In this document: in pieces, positions 40,026-48,488 of the stretch
Numbering within the stretch: position 1 is the stretch's first letter
Layout of the letters: each line of letters begins with the position of its first letter
Assembly (NCBI GenBank): GCA_017347485.1
Contig: AP021857.1
Location: 124,001 to 188,000 of the forward strand
Direction: 5' to 3'
Length of the DNA stretch: 64,000 nt
Source: Candidatus Desulfobacillus denitrificans
Lineage (GTDB): Bacteria > Pseudomonadota > Gammaproteobacteria > Burkholderiales > Rhodocyclaceae
Notes under the pieces: model-generated
The model's input: the letters and a program-made list of their open reading frames with translations, nothing else
The model's database searches: none
Told to the model about the DNA's origin: nothing
Made by a program: the position numbers and the translations under genes

Positions 40026-41216
40026 TCAGAAATTGGGTACGGCACCGTAGGCGCCCGCCATGTACTTGGCGTAGAAATTATCGTCGTTGCGGATGCCGAC
40101 AACCGCGTCCATGCGGCTTGCCGTGCTCTCGCAATCCGCATTTTTCTGCACCAGCATGACCTGAGACTTATGGACGAGGTTCAGCACCTCGATGGCGTGG
40201 CAGGTGAACAAGAGCTGCGCCTGATTGGGATTGGTGTTGGGGTTGGCGAAAAGATCGAGGATCGGCTCCAGCATGTGCGGATGCAGATCGTTCTCGAATT
40301 CGTCGATGATTGCCAGCCCCCCTCTTTCCAGTGCTTCCAACAGGCGTGCCAGCAGCACGAATGCGCCCTGCGTGCCGCTCGACTCCAGCGCGAAAGGCAG
40401 CCGGAATTCGGTGTCACGGCTTCGGTGAATGCCGACAGGCACCAGCACCTTCTTCGGAGGTTGTTCCGGCTGCTGGGGATTGGGTATGGTGAGCTCCTGC
40501 AAATCCACACCGCTCAGCCCCAGGTCCCACGAGGACAGCAGCGCGCCCATGCGCTTTCGCTGGTCGGGATGATCGAAGAAGTGCTGCGCGGCGACGACGA
40601 TGGCCTGGTCGCCCATCGGAATGCGGCCAAGTACGTTGACGTTGGTGATCACGGAAGGGGCCGCCATGCGCACCGCCAGTGGCACGCCGAACTGGGCTGC
40701 CCATGCAATCAGCGACACGTTTGGCCGCACCTTGCGTGCCTCCTGCGGTGCCAGCCCGAAATCCTGCTGCTTGACCGTGTACGCGTTGGCCGAAGCATCC
40801 CACTCGCGCACGAAGACATAGCCGAAGCGTTCCCGTTTCAGGTACAGGGCTTCGTGCAGCACCCGCCGCGGCGTACAACTCAGCGTGTAGCGCCACAGTT
40901 TTCCGTCGAAGTCGAGTGTGCATTCGAACTCGGTTGGCTGATCCGTAGCCGCAGCATGGGGTGTGACGGGAATCTGCGCATCCGGCGCCTGCTGAAACGA
41001 TTGGCCGGTAAACCAACTGAGAAAGGCCAGAGGCTTGAGTAAGGCCGTCTTGCCGCTGCCGTTGGGACCAATTACCGCCATAAGTTTCGATATCCGTTCC
41101 CCTGTTGGGGCGTCGGCCATCCAGTCCGTAAAGCCAACCTTGCGGTTCAAGGTCAGATTTACCTCAACTCGGTCACGGAAGGACTGGAAGTTTGAGAAAG
41201 CGTAACTGTGGAGCAC
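40026..41216 (-). CDS. AAA-type ATPase of an AbiL/RloA-like defence pair
   Basis: A 396-residue SMC/ABC-like ATPase. Walker A is AVIGPNGSGKTALLKPLAFL near residue 47; ESSGTQGAFVLLARLLEALE acts as the signature-like motif near residue 270; Walker B is GLAIIDEFENDLHPHMLEPI near residue 293; LLFTCHAIEVLN near residue 330 gives the switch histidine. The D-E-F-E-N-D-x-H-P form is typical of AbiLi/RloA and OLD-related ATPases. Start is GTG at 41216. It forms a two-gene unit with the RloB-like gene, an arrangement reported as the AbiL abortive-infection system. Confidence 0.85.
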   Translation of the reverse strand: MLHSYAFSNFQSFRDRVEVNLTLNRKVGFTDWMADAPTGERISKLMAVIGPNGSGKTALLKPLAFLSWFTGQSFQQAPDAQIPVTPHAAATDQPTEFECTLDFDGKLWRYTLSCTPRRVLHEALYLKRERFGYVFVREWDASANAYTVKQQDFGLAPQEARKVRPNVSLIAWAAQFGVPLAVRMAAPSVITNVNVLGRIPMGDQAIVVAAQHFFDHPDQRKRMGALLSSWDLGLSGVDLQELTIPNPQQPEQPPKKVLVPVGIHRSRDTEFRLPFALESSGTQGAFVLLARLLEALERGGLAIIDEFENDLHPHMLEPILDLFANPNTNPNQAQLLFTCHAIEVLNLVHKSQVMLVQKNADCESTASRMDAVVGIRNDDNFYAKYMAGAYGAVPNF

Positions 41217-41257
41217 GGTACCCGCCTTTAATTGTAAAAATCTACGAATTTATGTCG

Positions 41258-41285
41258 ATTATACGTGTTAAGTCTAGATAAGCAA
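41258..41285 (-). promoter_or_regulatory. Sigma-70 promoter of the defence pair
   Basis: On the minus strand TTGCTT (41280-41285) and TATAAT (41258-41263) are 16 bp apart within an A+T-rich patch quite unlike the flanking DNA. The composite transposon's left end is only 23 bp upstream of the -35 box, so the promoter survived insertion. Confidence 0.75.
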
Positions 41286-41299
41286 GAATTTTCAAATCT

Positions 41300-41307
41300 T
41301 GGCTCAT
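41300..41307. repeat. Target-site duplication, left (TGGCTCAT)
   Basis: The 8 bp immediately outside IS1595 copy 1 on its left. The same 8 bp lie immediately outside copy 2 on its right (48071-48078). Confidence 0.85.
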
Positions 41308-42352
41308 CCTGATTAGCCACAAAGTTCAGCCGTCCTCAAGAATCGCTCAGGTCTGGGCGGAGTCATCACCGCCGCGACCAGCAGGCGCTTCAGGATGGAC
41401 GACAAATCGAAGCGACGATTGAAACGGTATTGGACCTCGGCAAGATAGCGATGCGCGTATTTGGCAAAGTCGAAGGCATGGTACGTCCCCGAGTAGGCGG
41501 TCTTCAGATTGCCGAGGAAGGTATTGACGGCACGGAACTGCTCCAGCTTCACACAGGCCGGGCCGCCGCCGGTGACGATCCGCTCCTGAGTGGCCCCCGA
41601 GGCGGTGACGGCACGAAAGCACCACAGCCCGTCCGACACCACCTGCGCCGAGGCTGCCAACGCCGTCTTCGCCCATTCGGCAATCGCTTCCTTGGTAAAT
41701 TCCAGCTTCTTCAGGCAGACCTTCAGCGGATGGCCGGTGTCCGTGGTCTGGACGGCGGCAATGAACGACACCTTGTTCTCCGAGCCGCGCCCGCTCTTGC
41801 CACCCGGCAGTTCGCCGCCCAGGTAGGCGTCGTCGATCTCGACCCGGCCATCGAGCTGACGCGATTCCTCGCGCTCGCTCATGACCTGCATCAGCTTGTG
41901 CTTGAGCAGCCAGGCGGTGCGATAGCGCACCCCAAGATGGCGCTTGAGTTCCAGCGCGGAGACGTTGTTCTTGGCCTGGGTCAGCAGGTGCATCGCCAGA
42001 AACCAGGTCGTCAGCGGCAGCTTGGTCGCCTCGAAGATCGTCCCGCACATGAGCGTCGTTTGTTCCCGGCAGGCCGAGCACTGCCAGTACGTCAGCCCCT
42101 TGCGCTCAAACGTGCAATGACGAGTCTCACCGCAGTCCGGGCAGACGAATCCGTTCGGCCAGCGCAGGGCCACCACGGCCGCATGGCATTTCGCCTCCGT
42201 CCCGTAGCGCTCCATGAACTCCCTCATCGACAAGCCCTTCTGAAACTGCACCTTGTTGATTCCCATCGCGCATCTCCTTCGTTCAAGATGCGCCCATTCT
42301 TCACTCCAGCAGGCTCGCTACGTGAGCCTGCTGAACTTTGTGGCTAATCAGG
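41308..42352 (-). mobile_element. IS1595-family insertion sequence, copy 1
   Basis: 1,045 bp with terminal inverted repeats of 22 bp starting CCTGATTAGCCACAAAGTT and ending in the reverse complement. One transposase gene on the minus strand. Its own two flanks differ (TGGCTCAT left, TCCTGGTT right), because only its left edge is an edge of the composite element. Confidence 0.9.
41313..42266 (-). CDS. IS1595-family transposase, copy 1
   Basis: A 317-residue DDE-type (ISXO2-like) transposase. A zinc ribbon FVCPDCGETRHCTFERKG with YWQCSACREQ occupies residues 38-75. The catalytic core includes DGRVEIDDAYLGGELPGGKS and FDFAKYAHRYLAEVQYRFNR near the C terminus. It appears full length and undamaged, so it may still be active. 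The protein encoded by copy 2 is identical as far as I can compare. Confidence 0.92.
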   Translation of the reverse strand: MGINKVQFQKGLSMREFMERYGTEAKCHAAVVALRWPNGFVCPDCGETRHCTFERKGLTYWQCSACREQTTLMCGTIFEATKLPLTTWFLAMHLLTQAKNNVSALELKRHLGVRYRTAWLLKHKLMQVMSEREESRQLDGRVEIDDAYLGGELPGGKSGRGSENKVSFIAAVQTTDTGHPLKVCLKKLEFTKEAIAEWAKTALAASAQVVSDGLWCFRAVTASGATQERIVTGGGPACVKLEQFRAVNTFLGNLKTAYSGTYHAFDFAKYAHRYLAEVQYRFNRRFDLSSILKRLLVAAVMTPPRPERFLRTAELCG

Positions 42353-42533
42353 TCCTGGTTTGATTACCCAGTCTGCAAGATGTGGGGGTGAGGTCGAGGC
42401 CATCTTCAACCCCGGCGTTCTATCGAACCCAAAGCAAAACTGCTTCTTGACCTACCGCACCTCCGAGAAGGGCATCATTATTGAGAAGACCCTAGGGAAA
42501 ACCTGGCTCAAAATTCCCTACGAACAACTTTAG
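42353..42533 (+). pseudogene. C-terminal fragment of an unrecognised gene, cut by IS1595
   Basis: Directly inside IS1595 copy 1 the plus strand has an open frame of about 59 codons with no start. It ends at TAG (42531-42533) and reads through EAIFNPGVLSNPKQNCFLTY and ends KTWLKIPYEQL. It looks like the tail of a real protein whose 5' part was lost at the IS edge. I do not recognise the family. Confidence 0.45.
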
Positions 42534-42568
42534 ATATTTCCGGCACCCAGATATTTCAGAAATCCCTT

Positions 42569-42597
42569 AGCATGCATGGCATGCTGTCTCCAAGACA
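42569..42597. promoter_or_regulatory. Tandem palindromes upstream of the GHKL gene
   Basis: AGCATGC-ATG-GCATGCT (42569-42585) and TGTCT-CCA-AGACA (42585-42597) are adjacent perfect inverted repeats, ending 15 bp before the ATG at 42613. They may be operators or a leader hairpin; both sit in a 79-bp gap. Confidence 0.5.
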
Positions 42598-42612
42598 CAG
42601 CGGAGACGAGCA

Positions 42613-43877
42613 ATGAACTGGTTCAATGTCGACAAGCATGGCCTCGCCAAACTACTCGAACGGCGCGGCAAGGAATTCATCCTCTTCGAGCTAATCCAAA
42701 ATGCCCTGGACGAGGATGTGACTGAAGTACGGGCGAGTCTTGAGCGCATCCCAGGTAAGCGGGCAGCGCGCCTGATGGTTGAGGACGATCACCCGAACGG
42801 CTTTTCCGATTTGACCCACGCTTTCACGCTCTTCGCCGAGAGTTCCAAGAAGGGCAATGCCAAACAGCGTGGCCGATTCAATCTTGGCGAAAAGCTCGTC
42901 CTCGCCTTGTGCGACGAGGCGGAGATCGCATCTACCAAGGGCACTATCGCCTTTACCAAGGCAGGCCGCACTAGTAAGCGTGCGCGGCGTGCACGCGGAT
43001 CTCGCTTCGAAGGAATCCTCCGGATGACAGACGCTGAGATCGCCGAATGCGAAATGGCCGTCAAGCGGCTCCTGCCGCCAGCGCACGTCAAGGTCTCGTA
43101 TAACGGCCAGACCATTCCGTCGAGGACTGCCGTGGTTGAATTCGAAGCAACCTTGCTCACCGAAATCGCCGACGACACCGGCGCTCTTCGGCGCACCCGG
43201 CGGAACACCTCCGTTCGAATCATCGAGCCGCTGCCCGGAGAATTGCCCTACCTCTACGAGCTCGGGATCCCCGTCGTGGAACTCGGGGACCTGCGCTGGC
43301 ATGTGGATGTTTCGCAGAAAATTCCATTAGCCTTCGAGCGCGACAATGTGACGCCCAGCTACCTAGGAGCGATCCGCGCTCTGGTGCTTAAACACATGCA
43401 GGCCCGGCTTACCGCTGAGGACGTCAACGCGACATGGGTGCGCGATGCCGTGCAGCGGCATGGAGAGTACCTGCCGGAGCGGGTCATCGAGCGGGTAATG
43501 GACTTGCGCTTCGGGGAGAAACGGGTGGCCTACGACCCCTCCGACCCAGAGGCGAACAGCCGGGCTGTAGCGGCCGGGTATGCTGTTATCCATGGCGGCC
43601 AACTATCCCGGCAAGAATGGGATGCTGTGCGCCGCGCTGGCGCCGCCCTGCCGGCAGGCCAGGTGACACCCAGCCCCAAACCATTTAGCGATAATCCGGA
43701 CGCGCAGCCATTGAAACTGCTCGATCGCGAGAAATGGACCCCTGCCATTGAGTCTGTTGTATCCTATGCCGGCCGCATCGGACAGCGGTTGCTCGATTTC
43801 CCGATCACGGTTCAGATCGCAAGCGCGGCCACATGGCCCTACGCAGGTGCCTATGGTGGCCGACGTTTGATCCTGAA
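42613..43877 (+). pseudogene. GHKL (HSP90-like) ATPase, 3' end lost to an IS21-type element
   Basis: About 421 native codons remain. The Bergerat N-box is FELIQNALDE near residues 26-34 with the ATP-site Asn; the G1 region reads MVEDDHPNGFSDL near residue 56, and a glycine-rich G2 loop KQRGRFNLGEKLVLAL lies near residue 85. The rest has no motif I recognise. The frame continues 22 codons into IS DNA and stops at 43944, so the true C terminus is missing. Function unknown; ATPases of this size appear in phage and mobile islands. The neighbouring tandem palindromes may control it. Confidence 0.75.
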
Positions 43878-43949
43878 TGTTGATTTTCACCCAAACTTGA
43901 CCCGGGGTTTTCATCTAAAACTGACCCACGGTTTATGCGCGTAGTATAG

Positions 43950-44762
43950 CTACGCTTTTGTGGACAAGTCTTCGTTTTTCGTCGTTTTATCTCCTTGAGG
44001 TTTGTGGGAACGAGTTCGGCCAGGCTGCAGCCTGGCCGAACTCGTCTTGAAGCGCCAGGACTCGTTGCCGGTCTCCACGATGTGGCAGTGATGCGTCAGG
44101 CGGTCGAGCAGCGCCGTGGTCATCTTGGCGTCGTTGAAGACGCTGGCCCACTCCGTGAAGCTGAGATTCGTCGTGACGATCACGCTGGTGCGCTCATACA
44201 GCTTCGAGAGCAGATGGAAGAGCAGCGCCCCGCCCGACTGGCTGAAGGGCAGATAGCCCAACTCGTCGAGGATCACCAGGTCCACGTACATGAGCCGGTG
44301 GGCCATCTGGCCCTGGCGCCCGCCCGCCTTCTCCTGCTCCAGCACATTGACCAGCTCCACCGTCGAGAAGAAGCGCACGCGGCGGGCATGGCGCTGCACG
44401 GCTTCAATCCCGATGGCCGTGGCCAGATGCGTCTTGCCCGTGCCGGGGCCGCCGATCAGCACCACGTTCTGCGCTGCCTCCATGAACGCGCCGGCATGCA
44501 GCCGCCGCACCAGCGCCTCATCCGCCTTCGATTGCGTGAAGTCGAAGCCGGAGAGATCCCGGTGCGCCGGGAAGCGCGCCGCCGTCATCTGGTAGGCGAT
44601 CGAGCGCACGTCCCGCTCGGCGGTTTCGGCGGCGAGCAACTCCAGCATCCACTGCTCGGGGTCGAACTCGCTGTGGCGGGCACGGGCGGCGAGCTCCGGC
44701 CAGCTGCTGGCCATGCCGTGCAGCTTCAGGCTCTTCAGCCGGGCGATCAGCTCAACCGACAT
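43950..44762 (-). CDS. istB: IS21-family helper ATPase
   Basis: A 270-residue DnaC-like AAA+ ATPase required for IS21 target selection. Walker [19 protein letters not shown] and Walker [20 protein letters not shown] are intact, followed by [19 protein letters not shown]. The ATG at 44762 opens the usual [19 protein letters not shown]; upstream codons overlap istA. The last 35 or so codons include a perfect 34-bp palindrome (44011-44044), encoding [15 protein letters not shown]. The gene starts inside istA (11-bp overlap). Confidence 0.93.
   Translation of the reverse strand: MSVELIARLKSLKLHGMASSWPELAARARHSEFDPEQWMLELLAAETAERDVRSIAYQMTAARFPAHRDLSGFDFTQSKADEALVRRLHAGAFMEAAQNVVLIGGPGTGKTHLATAIGIEAVQRHARRVRFFSTVELVNVLEQEKAGGRQGQMAHRLMYVDLVILDELGYLPFSQSGGALLFHLLSKLYERTSVIVTTNLSFTEWASVFNDAKMTTALLDRLTHHCHIVETGNESWRFKTSSARLQPGRTRSHKPQGDKTTKNEDLSTKA
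44011..44044. repeat. Perfect 34-bp palindrome in the 3' part of istB
   Basis: CGAGTTCGGCCAGGCTG is followed at once by its exact reverse complement, with no loop. It is within coding sequence near the left IS21 end. Confidence 0.85.
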
Positions 44763-46266
44763 GATCGGCCTCCGTTTGCGCCGCCTGGCGCAGAGCGTCG
44801 TAGCGGTCGACATTGGCCGCCGGCTCTTCCCTGAGCGCCAGGGGTGCGGCAATCGCCGGAACGGGAGTCGTTGCGTCCTTCAGCCGCGCCAGCACGTTCA
44901 ACACATGCTCGCCGCTGGGCCGGCCCGATTCGAGGGCCAGCTCCACCGCCACCAGGACGGCATCCAGGCCGTGCACGGGGATGGCGGCCAACACCTGCGC
45001 CATCACCCGGTCGCCGCCGGCGTGCTTCAACAGATGGCGCTGCAGCTGCAGCAGCGGCTCGGGCATGCTTGCGAAGGGCGCGCCGTTCCTCAGCGCGCCG
45101 GGTTTCCTCTCGATGAGATCGATATAGTGGGTGAAGTCGTAATGCGTCTGGTGGCGCTCGAAGCTCCTCGCGTGGCGAGCCACCACTTCGCCTTCGGCGA
45201 CGACGACCAGTTCGGCGGGGTAGATGCGCAGGCTCACCACGCGGTGGGCGTGCCGGGTCGGCACACTGTAGCGGTTCCTCTGGAAGTGGATGAGGGCGGT
45301 GGCCGAGACCCGCACCGGCTGCTCGATGTAGCCGTCGAAGGGTCTGGGGTTGGGCATCAGCCTCATCTGCTCGTCCTGCAGCAGTTCGGCCACGGTGAGC
45401 GCCGGCCACTCGGGATGGGCCATCGCCTCCCAGGCCGCGCGGCACTGTTCGGCCAGCCAGGCATTGAGGGTGTCCAGGTCGGGCCAGCGCCGCTCGCCGG
45501 CCTCCCGCCAGATCTGCCGGCGCCGGTCCTGCACGTTCTTCTCGACGATGCCCTTCTCCCAGCCGGCGGCCACGTTGCAGAATTCGGCATCGAAGAGGTA
45601 ATGCCCGCACATGGCGTGGAAACGCGCATTGACCGTGCGCTCCTTGCCGCGGCCAACCTTGTCGACGGCCGTCTTCATGTTGTCGTAGATGCCGCGGCGC
45701 GGTACGCCGCCGAAGGCGGCAAAGGCCCGGGCGTGGGCGTCGAAGAGCATCTCGTGGCTCTGGCTGGGGTAGGCCACCAGCCAGAAGGCGCGCGAGGCGC
45801 ACAGTTTCGCGTGCGCCACCTCCAGCCGCCGGCGCAGCCCGCCGACGAAGGCATGCTCGCAGCTCCAGTCGAACTGGAAGGCTTCCCCCAGGGCGAAGGT
45901 GAGCGGGACGAAGGCGGCGCGCTTGGGGTTGGCGGACGCTTCATCCTTCCAGCCCCTGACAAACGCACAGACGCGCCCATAGCCGCCCGGATAGCCTTGC
46001 GCCTGGATGGCGCGGTACAGGTCGAGCGTCGTGCGCCGCTCGCGCTTGTTCCGATGCGCGTCCGTCGCGAGCCATTGCCGCAGCGTGTCCGCCCAGGGAT
46101 CGATGACGCCCGGCGTCTTCCTTGCAGGGTACTTCGGTTCGGTAACCTCAGGCCGGTGCAGCCAGCTGCGCAGGGTGTTGCGGGAGAGGCCAGTCCGCCG
46201 CGCGATCTCGCGCAGCCCCACCCGGTCGCGGAAATGCATCCGCCGTATCTTTGCCAATAAGCCCAC
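44752..46266 (-). CDS. istA: IS21-family transposase
   Basis: A 504-residue transposase from GTG 46266 (preceded by AGGAG at 8 nt); a TTG at 46293 would add nine codons. An N-terminal helix-turn-helix [18 protein letters not shown] binds the ends. The DDE core shows the first Asp in [13 protein letters not shown], the second in [18 protein letters not shown] and the Glu in [35 protein letters not shown] begins the C-terminal domain. No disruption is visible, so the element looks intact. Confidence 0.92.
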   Translation of the reverse strand: MGLLAKIRRMHFRDRVGLREIARRTGLSRNTLRSWLHRPEVTEPKYPARKTPGVIDPWADTLRQWLATDAHRNKRERRTTLDLYRAIQAQGYPGGYGRVCAFVRGWKDEASANPKRAAFVPLTFALGEAFQFDWSCEHAFVGGLRRRLEVAHAKLCASRAFWLVAYPSQSHEMLFDAHARAFAAFGGVPRRGIYDNMKTAVDKVGRGKERTVNARFHAMCGHYLFDAEFCNVAAGWEKGIVEKNVQDRRRQIWREAGERRWPDLDTLNAWLAEQCRAAWEAMAHPEWPALTVAELLQDEQMRLMPNPRPFDGYIEQPVRVSATALIHFQRNRYSVPTRHAHRVVSLRIYPAELVVVAEGEVVARHARSFERHQTHYDFTHYIDLIERKPGALRNGAPFASMPEPLLQLQRHLLKHAGGDRVMAQVLAAIPVHGLDAVLVAVELALESGRPSGEHVLNVLARLKDATTPVPAIAAPLALREEPAANVDRYDALRQAAQTEADHVG

Positions 46267-46380
46267 TGTGATCACTCCTCTTGCCCCGCTCAAAAAACAA
46301 GCAGGGTAGCCAAATCAGGTGGGTCAAAATTGGATGAAAATTACCCCTCCAAGTGGGTCAATTCTGGGTGGACGTCAACA

Positions 46381-46702
46381 CATCCTTATCCAACACCGGC
46401 AGCAAACCACTCACCCAGCGCCGAAAGGCTGCCGCAAATGCTTCGGCATCAAGCGTCGCGAAGACACGCCCAAACGTGTCATGCGACGGGATGCCGTTCG
46501 CAAGCACCAAATACTGTCGCAGCCAATCCACTTTCTCGTTCGCCCATTCTTCGATTTCAACGAAATCGTCCGCGCCGACCAATACCGCGCATACCGCTAC
46601 GACCAGCATCTCCACCAGATCATGCTCGACCTTTTTCGCCTGCCTCGGATCTCGCAGACCAACAAAAACCTCCGCCAGCCGCACCTTGCCTTCCGTCTCC
46701 AT
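46381..46702 (-). pseudogene. ISAs1-family transposase remnant (N-terminal part)
   Basis: About 107 codons match the N terminus of ISAs1-type transposases: VGLRDPRQAKKVEHDLVEML, ADDFVEIEEWANEKVDWLRQ and GIPSHDTFGRVFATLDAEAF. The frame begins at ATG 46702. It runs into the IS21 right end after LLPVLDKDV, so the DDE catalytic part is missing. IS21 evidently landed in, or a deletion joined it to, this older element. Confidence 0.85.
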
Positions 46703-46782
46703 GGGACACCCCAAAAAGACAGAAAACTACACAAATCAACCCCCTGTGAACAGCCCCCTGGCAACCGATTGATCGTGAACAA

Positions 46783-47025
46783 CTATTTCAGGGGTTCACG
46801 ACGTTGGCATTCATGCGATTGCCCTGCAACCAACGCAGGATTGCAAAGCACACGCATCTCCTGGATGTACGATAGCAATCCTTCTCTGACCGTCTCCTCG
46901 GCAGCATCACACCGGCTGCCCATTGTAATTTCAATTGCCGTATCAATGCCCCGTTCTGCACATATTCGTTCGCGCAACCAAGGAATGCCATAAAGTTCAA
47001 GCGCACAAAGTATCACTTGTTCCAA
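46783..47025 (-). pseudogene. Small fragment truncated by IS1595 copy 2
   Basis: A minus-strand frame enters from the IS1595 edge and reads LEQVILCALELYGIPWLRER then TAIEITMGSRCDAAEETVRE, ending at TAG 46783. Its composition looks like genuine protein, but no start lies outside the IS, so the 5' part is likely lost. I do not recognise the family. The region 46703-46782 between this and the ISAs1 remnant holds no gene. Confidence 0.4.
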
Positions 47026-48070
47026 CCTGATTAGCCACAAAGTTCAGCCGTCCTCAAGAATCGCTCAGGTCTGGGCGGAGTCATCACCGCCGCGACCAGC
47101 AGGCGCTTCAGGATGGACGACAAATCGAAGCGACGATTGAAACGGTATTGGACCTCGGCAAGATAGCGATGCGCGTATTTGGCAAAGTCGAAGGCATGGT
47201 ACGTCCCCGAGTAGGCGGTCTTCAGATTGCCGAGGAAGGTATTGACGGCACGGAACTGCTCCAGCTTCACACAGGCCGGGCCGCCGCCGGTGACGATCCG
47301 CTCCTGAGTGGCCCCCGAGGCGGTGACGGCACGAAAGCACCACAGCCCGTCCGACACCACCTGCGCCGAGGCTGCCAACGCCGTCTTCGCCCATTCGGCA
47401 ATCGCTTCCTTGGTAAATTCCAGCTTCTTCAGGCAGACCTTCAGCGGATGGCCGGTGTCCGTGGTCTGGACGGCGGCAATGAACGACACCTTGTTCTCCG
47501 AGCCGCGCCCGCTCTTGCCACCCGGCAGTTCGCCGCCCAGGTAGGCGTCGTCGATCTCGACCCGGCCATCGAGCTGACGCGATTCCTCGCGCTCGCTCAT
47601 GACCTGCATCAGCTTGTGCTTGAGCAGCCAGGCGGTGCGATAGCGCACCCCAAGATGGCGCTTGAGTTCCAGCGCGGAGACGTTGTTCTTGGCCTGGGTC
47701 AGCAGGTGCATCGCCAGAAACCAGGTCGTCAGCGGCAGCTTGGTCGCCTCGAAGATCGTCCCGCACATGAGCGTCGTTTGTTCCCGGCAGGCCGAGCACT
47801 GCCAGTACGTCAGCCCCTTGCGCTCAAACGTGCAATGACGAGTCTCACCGCAGTCCGGGCAGACGAATCCGTTCGGCCAGCGCAGGGCCACCACGGCCGC
47901 ATGGCATTTCGCCTCCGTCCCGTAGCGCTCCATGAACTCCCTCATCGACAAGCCCTTCTGAAACTGCACCTTGTTGATTCCCATCGCGCATCTCCTTCGT
48001 TCAAGATGCGCCCATTCTTCACTCCAGCAGGCTCGCTACGTGAGCCTGCTGAACTTTGTGGCTAATCAGG
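47026..48070 (-). mobile_element. IS1595-family insertion sequence, copy 2
   Basis: Same length and same terminal inverted repeats as copy 1, same orientation. Its left flank is TGTTCCAA and its right flank TGGCTCAT; only the right edge is shared with the composite element. Confidence 0.9.
47031..47984 (-). CDS. IS1595-family transposase, copy 2
   Basis: A 317-residue transposase with the same zinc ribbon and DDE core as copy 1; every residue I compared is identical. The identity indicates recent duplication or gene conversion, so the composite transposon is young. Both copies read in the minus direction. Confidence 0.92.
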   Translation of the reverse strand: MGINKVQFQKGLSMREFMERYGTEAKCHAAVVALRWPNGFVCPDCGETRHCTFERKGLTYWQCSACREQTTLMCGTIFEATKLPLTTWFLAMHLLTQAKNNVSALELKRHLGVRYRTAWLLKHKLMQVMSEREESRQLDGRVEIDDAYLGGELPGGKSGRGSENKVSFIAAVQTTDTGHPLKVCLKKLEFTKEAIAEWAKTALAASAQVVSDGLWCFRAVTASGATQERIVTGGGPACVKLEQFRAVNTFLGNLKTAYSGTYHAFDFAKYAHRYLAEVQYRFNRRFDLSSILKRLLVAAVMTPPRPERFLRTAELCG

Positions 48071-48078
48071 TGGCTCAT
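48071..48078. repeat. Target-site duplication, right (TGGCTCAT)
   Basis: The 8 bp outside IS1595 copy 2, identical to 41300-41307. Joining the two flanks rebuilds a continuous sequence running from the defence promoter region into the acyl-CoA dehydrogenase fragment. Confidence 0.85.
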
Positions 48079-48083
48079 TGGCT

Positions 48084-48452
48084 GCCAGTCGCGCCATGGT
48101 GTACGCCACCTCGCGCGCCGCCGACGAGGTCGCCGACATGGACCGCGTGCGCCGGCTGATTTCCGAGACCAAGAAGTTCGTCACCGAGTCCTGCCAGAAG
48201 GTGGTGCACAACGCCATGCAGGTGGTGGGCGGCATCGGCTACACCAACGTGCTGCCGCTGGAGCGCATCTACCGCGACATCCGCCTCGCCTCGATCTGGA
48301 CCGGCACCAACGAAGTGATGGCCATGATCGTCGCCCACGAGTGGTACCGAGAGCACGGCAAGAAAAAGGGGGAAGGGGCCGCGAAGCTGGTGCGCGATTA
48401 TGCGCGCGATGCCGTCGAGGCCGACGCCGCCGACGAGATCATCTACGAATAG
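48084..48452 (+). pseudogene. Duplicated 3' third of the acyl-CoA dehydrogenase gene
   Basis: The frame reads ASRAMVYATSRAADEVADMD and continues to the stop, matching residues about 298-416 of the dehydrogenase at 38225-39475. It has no 5' part: homology starts at 48084, just after the target duplication. It differs mainly in the last ~35 codons (three extra codons, KKKGEGAAKLV). It cannot make a flavoenzyme by itself. It is probably the native tail left behind when foreign DNA integrated. Confidence 0.88.
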
Positions 48453-48488
48453 CGCGGCGGCCGGGCGCGCGGCGAGGAGGGCGGCAAT

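Larger units (their letters stand above)
43878..46380 (-). mobile_element. IS21-family insertion sequence
   Basis: The ends are TGTTGATTTTCACCCAAACT and, inverted, TGTTGACGTCCACCCAGAAT. Internal repeats follow, such as CTGACCCACGG at the left and GGTGGGTCAAAATTGGATGA at the right, the multiple terminal repeats of IS21. It carries istA and istB on the minus strand. The left flank is the GHKL gene and the right flank an ISAs1 remnant; I see no matching short duplication, so a deletion may have followed insertion. Confidence 0.85.
41308..48070. mobile_element. IS1595-bounded composite transposon, 6,763 bp
   Basis: Two 1,045-bp IS1595-family copies in direct orientation bound the segment. The outermost 8 bp on each side are both TGGCTCAT, the 8-bp duplication length of the family, whereas the inner flanks (TCCTGGTT and TGTTCCAA) differ from it and from each other. 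This is the signature of one transposition event of the whole segment. Passengers are a C-terminal gene fragment, a truncated GHKL ATPase, an IS21-type element, an ISAs1 remnant and a small fragment. Confidence 0.85.

Noticed and set aside
46788..47006. 72-residue alternative frame in the transposon's right passenger
   Set aside because: It overlaps the 46783-47025 frame, has a composition unlike a typical protein and no ribosome-binding site.
39116..48452. Dehydrogenase 3' repeat as an attachment site of an integrase-mediated island
   Set aside because: No integrase or recombinase gene is present apart from IS transposases, and the repeat (about 360 bp, diverged) is far longer than a typical att core; homologous recombination fits better.
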